Below, piece by piece: positions 34,237-42,666 of a DNA stretch of 64,000 nt. The notes below the pieces were generated by a model. The model saw only the letters and a list, made by a program, of their open reading frames with translations, did no database searches and had not been told where the DNA came from. The DNA is from DASRWT01 sp963748485 (GTDB lineage Bacteria > Methylomirabilota > Methylomirabilia > Rokubacteriales > CSP1-6). The DNA is taken from NCBI GenBank assembly GCA_963748485.1, contig CAVVJF010000009.1, positions 1,580,103 to 1,644,102 of the forward strand. Direction: 5' to 3'. How positions within the stretch are numbered: position 1 is the stretch's first letter; each line of letters starts with the position of its first letter. Position numbers and translations under genes: made by a program.

Positions 34237-35883
34237 ATGGCCACGATCACGGGATCCGAGGTGCTGGCGCAGTCCCTGCGCTCGCAAGGCGTCGACACGA
34301 TGTTCTACCTCATGGGTGGCCCCATGCTGGAGACGGAGGCCGCGTGCATCAAGCTCGGCATCCGCGCCATCGATACGCGGCACGAGCAGGCCGCCGCGCT
34401 GGCCGCGCACGCGTGGACGCGCGTGATGCGGCGGCCCGGCGTGGCCATGGCCTGCTCCGGCCCCGGCGCCATCAACCTCGCCACCGGCGTGGCCAATGCC
34501 TGGACGGACTGCGCGCCGCTGGTCGCCATCGGTGGCTCGAGCCCGCGCGTGTATCTCGGCATGGAGGCCTTCCAGGAGGTGGATCAGGTCGCGCTCATGA
34601 AGCCCATCACCAAGTGGGCGGAGCGCATCTACGACGCCAAGCGCATTCCCGACGTCGTGGACACCGCCTTCCGCCAGGCCACCAGCGGCCGGCCGGGGCC
34701 GGTGTACATCGACATGCCGGGCGACATCCTCGGCGAGAAGGTCGAGGAGGAGCAGATGCGCTACCCCGGCCCGTGGAAGGCGGCGCCGCGCTCGCTCGGC
34801 GATCCCGGCGCCATCCGCGAGGCGATCGACCTGCTCGCGAAGGCCGAGCGCCCGGTCGTCGTGGCGGGCAGCGGTGTGTGGTGGTCGGACGGCGCCGCCG
34901 CGCTCCAGGCGTTCGTGGAGGCGACGGGCATCCCCTTCTACACCACGCCGATCTCGCGCGGGCTCATCCCCGAGGACCACGCCCTCGCGTTCCTGAACGC
35001 GCGGAGCAAGGCCTTCACCGAGGCCGACGTGGTGCTGGCGGTGGGCACGCGCTTCAACTGGGTGGTGCAGTTCGGCCGGCCGCCGCGCTTCGCCGCCGAC
35101 CTCAAGGTCATCCACGTGGACGTGAACCCGACGCAGCTGGGCCACAACCGCGCCGTGGACGTGCCCATCGTGGGCGACGCCAAGGCGGTGCTCGAGCAGC
35201 TCCGCGCCGAGGCGGAGGGCAAGATCGCGCCGAAGCGCTACGCTACCTGGACCGGCAAGCTCCGCACGCTGGACGCCGAGAAGGCCGCCGAGCAGGACAA
35301 GGCCATGTCGGTGGAGCAGACGCCGATCCATCCCCTGCGCCTCTGCAAGGAGGTGCGCGACTTCATGCGGCGCGACGGCATCCTGGTGGTGGACGGCCAG
35401 GAGATCCTGAACTTCGGTCGCCAGGCCATTCCGACGTACGTGGCCGGGCATCGGCTGAACTCGGGCGCCTTCGGGACGATGGGGGTCGGCTTGCCCTTCG
35501 GCGTGGGCGCGAAAGTCGCCAAGCCCGACGCCCAGGTACTGGTGCTGCACGGCGACGGCTCCTACGGCATCAATGCCATGGAGATCGACACCGCGGTGCG
35601 CCACAAGATTCCCGTGGTGGTGGTGATCAGCAACAACGGCGGCTGGACGGCGGACGCGCCGTGGACGCGGCCGCTTCCCAAGCCCGGCCGGAATCTCGGC
35701 CACACGCGCTACGACCGCGTGGCGCAGGAGCTGGGCGCCCACGGCGAGTTCGTGGAGAAGCCCCACGACGTGCGCCCCGCGCTGGAGCGCGCCTTCGCCT
35801 CGGGCAAGCCCGCGGTGGTCAACGTCATCACCGACTCCAAGGCGCGGGCGCAGACGGTGCGCTTCTCCGCCTACACGACATAG
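34237..35883 (+). CDS. Thiamine-diphosphate enzyme, oxalyl-CoA decarboxylase/2-hydroxyacyl-CoA lyase-like
   Basis: Acetolactate-synthase-superfamily enzyme, 548 aa, with the three-domain order PYR, central Rossmann, PP. The TPP-activating glutamate is Glu50 in RHEQAAALAAHAW. The PP-domain TPP/Mg motif is GDG at 439-441 with the closing Asn pair at 466-467. It lacks AHAS signatures and is followed 12 bp later by a formyl-CoA-transferase-like gene; that pairing resembles oxc-frc of oxalate degradation or 2-hydroxyacyl-CoA lyase systems. An ordinary acetolactate synthase is unlikely since no small subunit is present. The exact substrate is open. Confidence 0.85.
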   Translation: MATITGSEVLAQSLRSQGVDTMFYLMGGPMLETEAACIKLGIRAIDTRHEQAAALAAHAWTRVMRRPGVAMACSGPGAINLATGVANAWTDCAPLVAIGGSSPRVYLGMEAFQEVDQVALMKPITKWAERIYDAKRIPDVVDTAFRQATSGRPGPVYIDMPGDILGEKVEEEQMRYPGPWKAAPRSLGDPGAIREAIDLLAKAERPVVVAGSGVWWSDGAAALQAFVEATGIPFYTTPISRGLIPEDHALAFLNARSKAFTEADVVLAVGTRFNWVVQFGRPPRFAADLKVIHVDVNPTQLGHNRAVDVPIVGDAKAVLEQLRAEAEGKIAPKRYATWTGKLRTLDAEKAAEQDKAMSVEQTPIHPLRLCKEVRDFMRRDGILVVDGQEILNFGRQAIPTYVAGHRLNSGAFGTMGVGLPFGVGAKVAKPDAQVLVLHGDGSYGINAMEIDTAVRHKIPVVVVISNNGGWTADAPWTRPLPKPGRNLGHTRYDRVAQELGAHGEFVEKPHDVRPALERAFASGKPAVVNVITDSKARAQTVRFSAYTT

Positions 35884-35895
35884 GCGGGCCGCGCC

Positions 35896-37092
35896 ATGTC
35901 CAGGGCCCTCGACGGCATTCGCGTGCTGGACCTCACGCAGTACGAGGCGGGTCCCTCCTGCACCCAGATGCTGGCCTGGCTGGGCGCGGAGGTGATCAAG
36001 ATCGAGCCGCCCGACGGCGAGCCCGGCCGCACCGCACTCTCCGACAAGCGTGGCGAAGACGCGTGGTTCTTTCTGCTCCTGAACTCGTGCAAGAAGGCGG
36101 TGACGCTGAACCTGAAGTCGCCGCGCGGCCGTGCGATGTTCGAGGAGCTGGCGAAATCGGCGGACGTGGTGGTGGAGAACCTGGGCCCCGGCTCCATGGA
36201 TCGCCTCGGCCTCGGCTACGAGGCGCTCAAGAAGCTGAACCCGCGCATCATCAGCGTGTCGGTGAAGGGCTTCGGCGCGGGCGGGCCCTACGAGAGCTAC
36301 AAGAGCTTCGAGTGGATCGCCCAGGCCATGGCGGGCGCCATGAGCATGACGGGCTCGCCCGACGGCCCGCCCACCAAGGCCATCGGCGGCCTCGCCGACA
36401 CCGGTGCGGGCCTCCACGCTGCCATCGGCATCCTCGCCGCCATCATCCAGCGGCAGTCCACCGGCGTGGGCCAGCAGATCGAGGTGGCGCAGCAGGACTC
36501 GGTGGTGAATCTCCTGCGCATTCACCTCCGCGAGACCTACGCCTCCGGCAAGGCGGCGCCGCGCCAGGGCAATCGCTCGGCCACCGCGGCGCCGTCGAAC
36601 CTCTACCGCTGCCGGGGCGAGGGGCCGGACGACTACGTGTTCATCCACGTGGCGACCGTGGAGATGTGGAAGACGCTCTGCCGCATCCTGGGTCGGCCCG
36701 AGCTGGGCGACGACCCGCGCTACGCGGACCGGCGCGACCGCGTCGCGTTCATCGACGAGCTCGACGCCATGATCGAGGCATGGACGCAGGAGCGCCCCAA
36801 GCACGAGGTGCTCGAGATCCTGGCCGGCCAGGGCATCCCCTGCGGCGCCGTGCTCGACTCGCGCGAGGTGCTCGCCGACAAGCACCTGCGGGCGCGCGGC
36901 TTCATCACCGACCTCGAGCATCCGCGGCGCGGCGCCTATCCCATGCCCGGCAATCCCGTGCGCATGTCGGCCTCGCCCACCGAGGTGACGCGCTCGCCCC
37001 TGCTGGGCGAGCACAACGCGGAGGTCTACGGCAAGCACCTGGGGCTGGGCGGCGAGGAGCTGGACACCCTGCGCCGCGACGGCGTGATCTAG
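35896..37092 (+). CDS. CaiB/BaiF family CoA transferase (formyl-CoA transferase-like)
   Basis: Class III CoA transferase, 398 aa. N-terminal Rossmann segment IRVLDLTQYEAGPSCTQMLAWLGAEVIKIE; NLKSPRGRAMFEEL and VVENLGPGSMDRLGLGYEAL follow. The covalent catalytic aspartate is Asp168 in GGLADTGAGLHAA, matching Asp169 of Frc. It moves CoA between an acyl-CoA donor and a carboxylic acid by a sandwich mechanism. It sits 12 bp after the TPP enzyme and 7 bp before the enolase-superfamily gene, so it likely makes the CoA thioester used by its neighbours. Confidence 0.9.
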   Translation: MSRALDGIRVLDLTQYEAGPSCTQMLAWLGAEVIKIEPPDGEPGRTALSDKRGEDAWFFLLLNSCKKAVTLNLKSPRGRAMFEELAKSADVVVENLGPGSMDRLGLGYEALKKLNPRIISVSVKGFGAGGPYESYKSFEWIAQAMAGAMSMTGSPDGPPTKAIGGLADTGAGLHAAIGILAAIIQRQSTGVGQQIEVAQQDSVVNLLRIHLRETYASGKAAPRQGNRSATAAPSNLYRCRGEGPDDYVFIHVATVEMWKTLCRILGRPELGDDPRYADRRDRVAFIDELDAMIEAWTQERPKHEVLEILAGQGIPCGAVLDSREVLADKHLRARGFITDLEHPRRGAYPMPGNPVRMSASPTEVTRSPLLGEHNAEVYGKHLGLGGEELDTLRRDGVI

Positions 37093-37099
37093 GCCGGGC

Positions 37100-38215
37100 A
37101 TGCTCATCGAGCGCATCGACGTCTACCGCGTCCGCATTCCCACCGCTATCAACTTCCGTACGTCGTACGGGGACCATCTCGCCACCGACACCCTGCTCGT
37201 CCGCATGGAGGGCGCGGGCCATCACGCCTGGGGCGAGTCCTGCCCGCCCTGGTTCCCCGGCTACTCGTCCGAGTACACCGGGGCCGCCTTCCTCACCGTG
37301 CGCGAGCACATGGCCCCGCGCGTGATCGGGCATCAGCTGGACTCCGCGGAGGCCCTGCTCGAGCGGATCGCGTTCGTGAAGGGCAACGAGTTCGCCCGCT
37401 CCGCGCTGGAGATTCCCTGGTGGGTGCTCGAGGCGAAGCGCCGCGGTGTGCCGCTGCATCAGGCGCTGGGCGGCAAGGGCGATCGCGTGAGGGTGGGCGC
37501 GGACTTCGGCGTCCAGGATTCGCTCGACCTCCTGATGGAGAAGATCCAGGGCGCCGTCGACGCGGGTTTCCCCCGCATCAAGCTCAAGTTCCGCCCCGGG
37601 TGGGACGGCAAGATGGTGGACGCGGTGCGGGGCACCTTCCCCGACGTCACCGTCCACATCGATTGCAACGCCGCCTACACGCTGGCCGACGCCGATCAGT
37701 TCCGCGCGCTCGACCGCTACCGGCTCGCCATGATCGAGCAGCCCCTCGCCGACGACGGGCTGAGCCTCGTACACCACGCCGAGCTCCAGAAGCGCATCGA
37801 GACGCCCATCTGCCTCGACGAGAGCGCGCAGAGCCTGGCCCATGTGCGGGCGGCCATTCGCCTGGGCGCGTGCCGGGTGATCAACATCAAGATGGGGCGC
37901 GTGGGCGGCCTCACCGCATCGCGGGCCATCCAGGCCCTCTGTGGCGAGCACGGCATCCCGTGCTGGGTGGGCGGCATGCTCGAGAGCGCCATCGGCGGGC
38001 AGATCTGCGCGGAGCTGGCCACGCTGTGGAACTTCACCTACCCGGGGGACATCTTCCCCTCGTCCTATTTCTACACGAACGACGTCGGCAAGCCGGAGAT
38101 CGCGCTGTGCGGCCCCGGCGAGGTCGCCACCTCCACGGTGCCCGGTATCGCGCAGGAGCCCGATCCCGACCTCCTCGCGCAGTGGACGGTGGACCACGCC
38201 GCCTTCCGCGCCTAG
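37100..38215 (+). CDS. Enolase-superfamily enzyme (muconate-lactonising/o-succinylbenzoate synthase subgroup)
   Basis: Mandelate racemase/MLE-type enzyme, 371 aa. The MLE-subgroup catalytic set is complete: Lys161-x-Lys163 in RIKLKF, metal ligands Asp188 (HIDCNAAY), Glu213 (IEQPL) and Asp240 (CLDES), and Lys264 on the opposite face (INIKMGRVGG). This subgroup contains o-succinylbenzoate synthase, N-succinylamino acid racemase and dipeptide epimerases. It is 7 bp from a CoA transferase and in an operon without other men genes, so a catabolic racemase or dehydratase is more likely than menaquinone synthesis. The substrate is unknown. Confidence 0.88.
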   Translation: MLIERIDVYRVRIPTAINFRTSYGDHLATDTLLVRMEGAGHHAWGESCPPWFPGYSSEYTGAAFLTVREHMAPRVIGHQLDSAEALLERIAFVKGNEFARSALEIPWWVLEAKRRGVPLHQALGGKGDRVRVGADFGVQDSLDLLMEKIQGAVDAGFPRIKLKFRPGWDGKMVDAVRGTFPDVTVHIDCNAAYTLADADQFRALDRYRLAMIEQPLADDGLSLVHHAELQKRIETPICLDESAQSLAHVRAAIRLGACRVINIKMGRVGGLTASRAIQALCGEHGIPCWVGGMLESAIGGQICAELATLWNFTYPGDIFPSSYFYTNDVGKPEIALCGPGEVATSTVPGIAQEPDPDLLAQWTVDHAAFRA

Positions 38216-38234
38216 CTGATCTCCGCGCGCGTCA

Positions 38235-39452
38235 GTGTCGACCGCCCGGCTGTCTACCTTCTCCGCGCTCCGCGAACGCAACTATCTCCTCTACTGGCTG
38301 GGCCTGGTGTGCTACGTGCTCGGGCATCGCGCGGAGTACGTCACCTTCGCCTGGATCACCTGGGAGCTCACGCACGATCCGCTGGCGCTGGCCTATCTCG
38401 GCCTCGCCCAGGGCGTGCCGCTGGTCGTGTTCCAGCTCTTCGGCGGCGTGCTCGCGGATCGCATCAACCGGCTGCGGCTGCTCCTCTTCAGCCAGGTGGG
38501 GCTCTCGCTCACCCTCGGCGCCACGCTCGCCCTCGCCGTCTCCGGCCACATGCGCCTCGGCCATCTCCTCGTGCTGGCGGTGCTCACCAACACCTTCCGC
38601 GCCTTCGACGAGCCGAGCCGCATGTCACTGGTGCCCCAGCTGGTAGGCCGCGAGCGGCTGCCCAACGCCATCGCGCTCGGGTCCATCCCCTGGCAGGCGG
38701 GGCGGATGGTCGGCCCGTCCCTCGCCGGCGTGCTCATCGCCGCGTTCGGCGGCTCGGTCGGCTTCGCGATGGCCTTGGCCGGATCGTGCGCGGCGCTCGC
38801 GCTCTATGGACGGATGCGCGTCACCCTGGCCCCGCTGCGGAGCGACGGCCAGCGCGTGCTGCGCCAGTTCACCGACGGGCTCCGGTTCGTGGCGGGGAAC
38901 TTCGTCTTCGCAAGCCTGATCGCGCTGGCGCTCTTCAATAGCCTGTTCGCGATGTCCTATCTCACGCTCCTGCCCATCTTCGCGGACGACTACTTCCGCA
39001 TGGGTCCGACGGGCTACGGGCTCTTGCAGGCCGCGCACGGCGCGGGGGCGCTCACCGCCACCTTCACGGTGGCGACCTTCGCGCACCTGATCCGGCGGCG
39101 CGGCATCGCGGTGCTCGCCGGCGCCACCGCGCTGGGTCTCGTCCTCATGGCCTTCGCCTACGCGCCGGTCATCGGGCTGGCGGTCGCGCTCCTGGCCGGC
39201 GTGGGGTTTTGCAACACGTTCTACCTCACCCAGGTGAGCACCTATCTCCAGCAGCAGGTGCCGGATCAGCTCCGCGGCCGCGTCATGAGCCTCTACTCGC
39301 TCTGCTGGAACCTGATGCCGCTGGGTGGGCTGCTGGCGGGCGTGCTGGCGGCGTTGGTGGACGCGCGCTTCGCGGTACTTCTGGGCGGCGGCGTGGTGGC
39401 GGCGAACGCGCTGCTGCTGCTCGGCTCCGCGCGCCTCCGCGCGATCCGCTAG
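38235..39452 (+). CDS. MFS transporter, EntS-like
   Basis: Inner-membrane transporter of 405 aa with about twelve hydrophobic segments. The N-terminus RLSTFSALRERNYLLYWLGL and the loop motif GGVLADRINRLRLLLFSQ resemble the enterobactin-exporter/MFS_3 group. Start is a GTG 19 bp after the enolase-superfamily stop, so it is probably the last gene of the TPP / CoA transferase / enolase-type operon. It could move the pathway's substrate or product; direction is not known. Confidence 0.83.
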   Translation: MSTARLSTFSALRERNYLLYWLGLVCYVLGHRAEYVTFAWITWELTHDPLALAYLGLAQGVPLVVFQLFGGVLADRINRLRLLLFSQVGLSLTLGATLALAVSGHMRLGHLLVLAVLTNTFRAFDEPSRMSLVPQLVGRERLPNAIALGSIPWQAGRMVGPSLAGVLIAAFGGSVGFAMALAGSCAALALYGRMRVTLAPLRSDGQRVLRQFTDGLRFVAGNFVFASLIALALFNSLFAMSYLTLLPIFADDYFRMGPTGYGLLQAAHGAGALTATFTVATFAHLIRRRGIAVLAGATALGLVLMAFAYAPVIGLAVALLAGVGFCNTFYLTQVSTYLQQQVPDQLRGRVMSLYSLCWNLMPLGGLLAGVLAALVDARFAVLLGGGVVAANALLLLGSARLRAIR

Positions 39453-39459
39453 TCCGGGC

Positions 39460-39465
39460 TATGCT
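39460..39465 (+). promoter_or_regulatory. Candidate -10 box for the substrate-binding protein gene, leaderless
   Basis: TATGCT lies with exactly six bases between it and the ATG at 39472, the spacing expected if transcription begins at the start codon. There is no clear -35 box and no ribosome site. Confidence 0.3.
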
Positions 39466-39471
39466 GACCCT

Positions 39472-40452
39472 ATGACGGCTCCACGGCTCGTCCTTGCGGC
39501 CGCCCTGACCATCGGCTTGCTCGTCGCGCCGCTCGTGGCCCACACGCAGCCGACCCGCACCCCACGAGTCGGATGGCTGGGGAACGGCGCGCCGGTGCCC
39601 GTCTCGTCCAACCTGGACGCGTTCCGTCGAGGGCTACGGGAGCGGGGCTGGGTCGAGGGCCAGACCGTCACGATCGAGTACCGCTGGGCGGAAGGGAAAA
39701 CCGATCGACTCGCCGGGCTCATCGCCGAGCTCGTCCGGCTCAGAGTGGATGTCATCGTGCTGGGTGGAACCCCGGCGCTGCGCGCTGCGCGAAGTGTGAC
39801 GAGCACGGTTCCGGTGGTCTTCGTGCACCTGGCCGATCCCGTAACCGCTGGGTTCGTGTCGAACCTGGCGCGCCCGGGCGGCAACTTGACGGGCGTAGCC
39901 TCCGAGTTCGAAGCGCTGACCACCAAGCAGCTCGGACTACTCAAGGAGGTGGTCCCCGCCGCGTCTCGGGTCGCGGTGCTTCATTGTCCCGAGCTCGCGC
40001 CGGCCGTCCTGAGCGCCGAGGAAGCGGCCGCGCGAGGGCTGGGCCTCATGGTCCAGCCTCTCAAGGTCGTCGAAGCAGCGGAGTTCGAATCCGCCTTCAA
40101 GAGGGCACGGGGCGAGGGGGCCGGAGCGATCCACGTGCTGCCTTCCCCGTTTTTCTACTTGCAACGGCGGCGACTGATCGAGCTCGCCGCGAAATACCGT
40201 TTGCCCGCGGTCTATGAGCTGAAGGAGTTCGTGGAGGAAGGGGGACTCATGTCGTACGGGCCGAGCATCAACGAGATGTTCCGTGCCTCGGCCGGCCATG
40301 TCGATCGCATCCTCAAGGGAGCCAAGCCCGGCGATCTACCCATCGAGCGTCCGACGACATTCGAGTTCGTCTTCAATCTGAAGACCGCCAAGGCTCTCGG
40401 CCTGACGATCCCGCCCTCGGTTCTCGCGCGCGCGGATCAGGTGATCGAGTAA
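39472..40452 (+). CDS. ABC transporter substrate-binding protein (PF04392-type)
   Basis: Periplasmic binding protein of 326 aa in the ABC_sub_bind (TrpX/YphF-like) family. A signal peptide is present (APRLVLAAALTIGLLVAPLVAHTQ). Mature-domain markers are PRVGWLGNG, FRRGLRERGWVEGQTVTIEYRWAEG and LVRLRVDVIVLGGTPALRAA, followed by VVFVHLADPVTAGFV and LARPGGNLTG, all usual for the family. No permease or ATPase genes adjoin it, a common situation for this family in soil bacteria. Ligand unknown. Confidence 0.87.
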   Translation: MTAPRLVLAAALTIGLLVAPLVAHTQPTRTPRVGWLGNGAPVPVSSNLDAFRRGLRERGWVEGQTVTIEYRWAEGKTDRLAGLIAELVRLRVDVIVLGGTPALRAARSVTSTVPVVFVHLADPVTAGFVSNLARPGGNLTGVASEFEALTTKQLGLLKEVVPAASRVAVLHCPELAPAVLSAEEAAARGLGLMVQPLKVVEAAEFESAFKRARGEGAGAIHVLPSPFFYLQRRRLIELAAKYRLPAVYELKEFVEEGGLMSYGPSINEMFRASAGHVDRILKGAKPGDLPIERPTTFEFVFNLKTAKALGLTIPPSVLARADQVIE

Positions 40453-40458
40453 CCGCGT

Positions 40459-41403
40459 CTAGACGGCGATGGCGTCGAGCTGGGCCCGGGCCCAGCCGAT
40501 GTCCGTCTCGCTCGCCGGGCTCACCACGGCATCCGGCAATTCGGGCGCGGTCGCGCCCTCGCCGGCCACCGTCGTACGATGCATCACGCGCCGGTAGCGG
40601 CTCTCGTCCCACGGCCGGCCCCGATGCAGCATGCAGCGGTTGTCCCACATGACGAGGTCGCCCACCTGCCAGCGATGCGTGTAGACCTGCTCGGGCCGCG
40701 TCGCGCGCTCGAGCAGCTCGCGGATGAGGAGGCGCGCCCGCCCGGTGGGCGTGCCGAGGATCTCGCAGGCGTGCGACGCCACGTAGAAGGCCTTGCGCCC
40801 GTTCACCGGGTTGGCGCGCACCAGCGCCTGCGGCACCGGGGGCACCTGGGCGGCATGCTCGGCGGGCATGAGGTCGTCGGCGATGAGCCCGCGCGAGTAG
40901 ACGAAGCTGTGAATCGCCACCTTGCCCTCGAGCTGCGCCTGGAGCTCGGGCGAGAGGCGCTCCCAGGCCACGCGCATGCTCGCGTACTGCGTCTCGCCGC
41001 CCTCCGGTGGGACTTCACGCGCGGAGAGGAGGGACGCCATCGCCGGCACCCGCTTGAACGAGCTGTCGGTGTGCCACATCTGATTGCCCGCGTTGAAGAG
41101 GTTGCGCTTGTCGCCCTTCGGGATCAGCTGGTCCTCGGCGTCCACGTTGGCGAGGTTGGCGATCTGAGGCAGCGTGCGCTCTTGCGTGTTGAGGCTGCGA
41201 ATGGTCGTCTCCAGCGGGCCGAAGCGCTGGCTGAACGCGATCTGCTCCTCGTCGGTGAGCGACTGGCCGCGGAAGAGGAGCACGGAGTGCTCATTGAACG
41301 CGGCGGCGACTTCGCCGAACGTGGCCTCGTCCAAGCGCTTGACGTCCATGTCGAGTATCTCGGCGCCGAAGAGCGGGTGCAGCCGGCGAATCGCGAGCCC
41401 CAT
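40459..41403 (-). CDS. TauD/TfdA family Fe(II)/2-oxoglutarate-dependent dioxygenase
   Basis: Non-haem iron dioxygenase, 314 aa. The metal triad is His111-x-Asp113 in MWHTDSSF and His260 in CMLHRGRPWD; the 2-oxoglutarate-binding Arg follows in YRRVMHR. Typical substrates are taurine, 2,4-D or related sulfonates, ethers and carnitine precursors. Start at 41403 is supported by a GGGGAGGA ribosome site; the open frame extends further upstream without one. It stands alone and is convergent with the substrate-binding protein gene (6 bp between stops). Confidence 0.9.
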   Translation of the reverse strand: MGLAIRRLHPLFGAEILDMDVKRLDEATFGEVAAAFNEHSVLLFRGQSLTDEEQIAFSQRFGPLETTIRSLNTQERTLPQIANLANVDAEDQLIPKGDKRNLFNAGNQMWHTDSSFKRVPAMASLLSAREVPPEGGETQYASMRVAWERLSPELQAQLEGKVAIHSFVYSRGLIADDLMPAEHAAQVPPVPQALVRANPVNGRKAFYVASHACEILGTPTGRARLLIRELLERATRPEQVYTHRWQVGDLVMWDNRCMLHRGRPWDESRYRRVMHRTTVAGEGATAPELPDAVVSPASETDIGWARAQLDAIAV

Positions 41404-41441
41404 GAGCCGTCCTCCCCGTTGGGTGAGCGTGGACTGACCCG

Positions 41442-41447
41442 ATTCTA
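41442..41447 (-). promoter_or_regulatory. Candidate -10 box for the TauD-family gene
   Basis: TAGAAT on the minus strand (5/6), with a poor -35 region. It would give a leader of about 30 bases containing the GGGGAGGA ribosome site of the dioxygenase gene. Confidence 0.35.
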
Positions 41448-41512
41448 GCACCGCGCCCGCGCGCGGTGTATCCGGCCGCGGACGTTGACGGAGGCGGCGC
41501 GGCGGCGCTACC

Positions 41513-42100
41513 GTGAAGCACATGGGGCAGGTCCCCCTCACCCTCCGTCGCTGGCAGCGCGCCGAGTATGACCGGCTGGTGGATCTGGGAGTCTTCGAGG
41601 GTGAGCCCCTCGAGCTCCTCGCTGGTCACCTTGTCGTCGCCGAGCCCAAGGGCGCGTACCACGTGACCGCAATCACCAAGATCGAGTATGCGCTGAGGGG
41701 AATGTTGCCGCCGGGCTGGCTGGTCCGCACCCAGGCTCCCGTGTGGCTGGACGACGAATCCGAGCCGGAGCCCGATGTGGTCGTGGTGCCCGGCGCGCCA
41801 GACGACTATCGCGATGCCCACCCGTCTCGGCCGGCCCTCCTGATCGAGGTCGCGGAGTCGAGCCTGGCCTTCGATCGACGGCAAAAAGGCAGCCTCTACG
41901 CGCGGGCCGGGATCGCGGACTATTGGATCGTGAACCTCGTCGATCGCGTCGTGGAAGTGTATCGGGAGCCCCAGCTCGACGCCTCGGCCGCTCATGGCTG
42001 GAGCTACGGCGCCGCCATCCGCCTGGCTCCACCCGCCACCGTCACGCCCGCCGCGTTCGCGGCGATCCGCGTGGCCGTGGCCGATCTCTTGCCGCGATGA
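41513..42100 (+). CDS. Uma2 family protein (DUF820, PD-(D/E)XK nuclease fold)
   Basis: Restriction-endonuclease-fold protein of 195 aa (192 if the in-frame ATG at 41522 is used). The fold's acidic core is visible as SEPEPDVVVVPG, LLIEVAESSLAFDRRQK and YARAGIADYWIVNLVDRVVEVYR. Uma2 proteins are abundant in cyanobacteria and some soil phyla, and their role is not established. It is followed, with an ATGA overlap, by a paralogue of the same length and motif order, so the pair arose by tandem duplication. Confidence 0.85.
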   Translation: MKHMGQVPLTLRRWQRAEYDRLVDLGVFEGEPLELLAGHLVVAEPKGAYHVTAITKIEYALRGMLPPGWLVRTQAPVWLDDESEPEPDVVVVPGAPDDYRDAHPSRPALLIEVAESSLAFDRRQKGSLYARAGIADYWIVNLVDRVVEVYREPQLDASAAHGWSYGAAIRLAPPATVTPAAFAAIRVAVADLLPR

Positions 42101-42666
42101 CGCTGTCACGACCGGTCGTCCCGGGTGCCAGGATGCGCCGCTGGCGACGGGTCGAGTATGACCGGCTTGTGGATCTCGGCATGTTCACGGGCGAGCGTCT
42201 CGAGCTCCTCGACGGCGCCCTCGTGGTCCGCGAGCCGCAGGGCAGCTCGCACGCCGCCATCGTTGCTCATCTCGGGCAGACTCTCGCCGCCGCCTTCGGT
42301 CCCGGGTGGCACGCGCGCCCGCATGCGCCCCTGGCCCTGGACGACGACTCCGAGCCGGAGCCGGACGTGGCCATGGTGCCCGGCGAGGCGCGCGACTATG
42401 TCCAGGCGCACCCCGCGACGGCCGCGCTCGTCATCGAGGTCGCCGATTCGAGCCTACGCCTCGACCGCCGGCTCAAGGCACGCCTCTACGCGCGGGCGCG
42501 CATCGCGGACTACTGGATCGTCAACCTCGTCGATCGAACCCTCGAGGTGCATCGCGAGCCGCACGTCGATGGCTACCGCTCGATCGTGAGGCTCACCTCG
42601 TCCGCGACGGTATCGCCGCTCGCCGTCCCCACCGCCGTCATCGCCGTTGCCGATCTTCTGCCGTAG
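42097..42666 (+). CDS. Uma2 family protein (second tandem copy)
   Basis: Paralogue of the preceding gene, 189 aa. The same blocks occur in order: RRVEYDRLVDLGMFTGERLELLDGALVV, SEPEPDVAMVPG, LVIEVADSSLRLDRRLKARLYARARIADYWIVNLVDRTLEVHR. The acidic and lysine residues of the PD-(D/E)XK site are kept in both copies, so neither looks inactivated. It overlaps copy 1 by 4 bp and the next gene (FAD oxidoreductase) starts at the base after its stop. The function of the family is unknown. Confidence 0.85.
   Translation: MTLSRPVVPGARMRRWRRVEYDRLVDLGMFTGERLELLDGALVVREPQGSSHAAIVAHLGQTLAAAFGPGWHARPHAPLALDDDSEPEPDVAMVPGEARDYVQAHPATAALVIEVADSSLRLDRRLKARLYARARIADYWIVNLVDRTLEVHREPHVDGYRSIVRLTSSATVSPLAVPTAVIAVADLLP

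Noticed and set aside
34237..37092. Firm assignment as oxalyl-CoA decarboxylase plus formyl-CoA transferase
   Set aside because: The pairing and the Asp168 position fit, but I cannot confirm oxalyl-CoA-specific residues, and the enolase-superfamily gene in the operon does not belong to oxalate degradation.
33721..37116. Very long open frame on the minus strand (over 1100 codons) across the TPP enzyme and CoA transferase genes
   Set aside because: It is antisense to two clear enzyme genes; only its last 132 codons (33721-34119) form a recognisable protein. The G+C-rich third positions keep antisense frames open. The same holds for long antisense frames at 1880-3955, 25081-28008 and 58700-61330.
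34344..37325. Open frame of nearly 1000 codons on the plus strand, offset from the TPP enzyme and CoA transferase
   Set aside because: It is the +1 shadow of two intact genes, rich in Arg/Gly/Ala with no family motif.
37100..38215. menC (o-succinylbenzoate synthase) for menaquinone synthesis
   Set aside because: The catalytic residues fit the subgroup, but no other men genes are present and the operon is catabolic in character.
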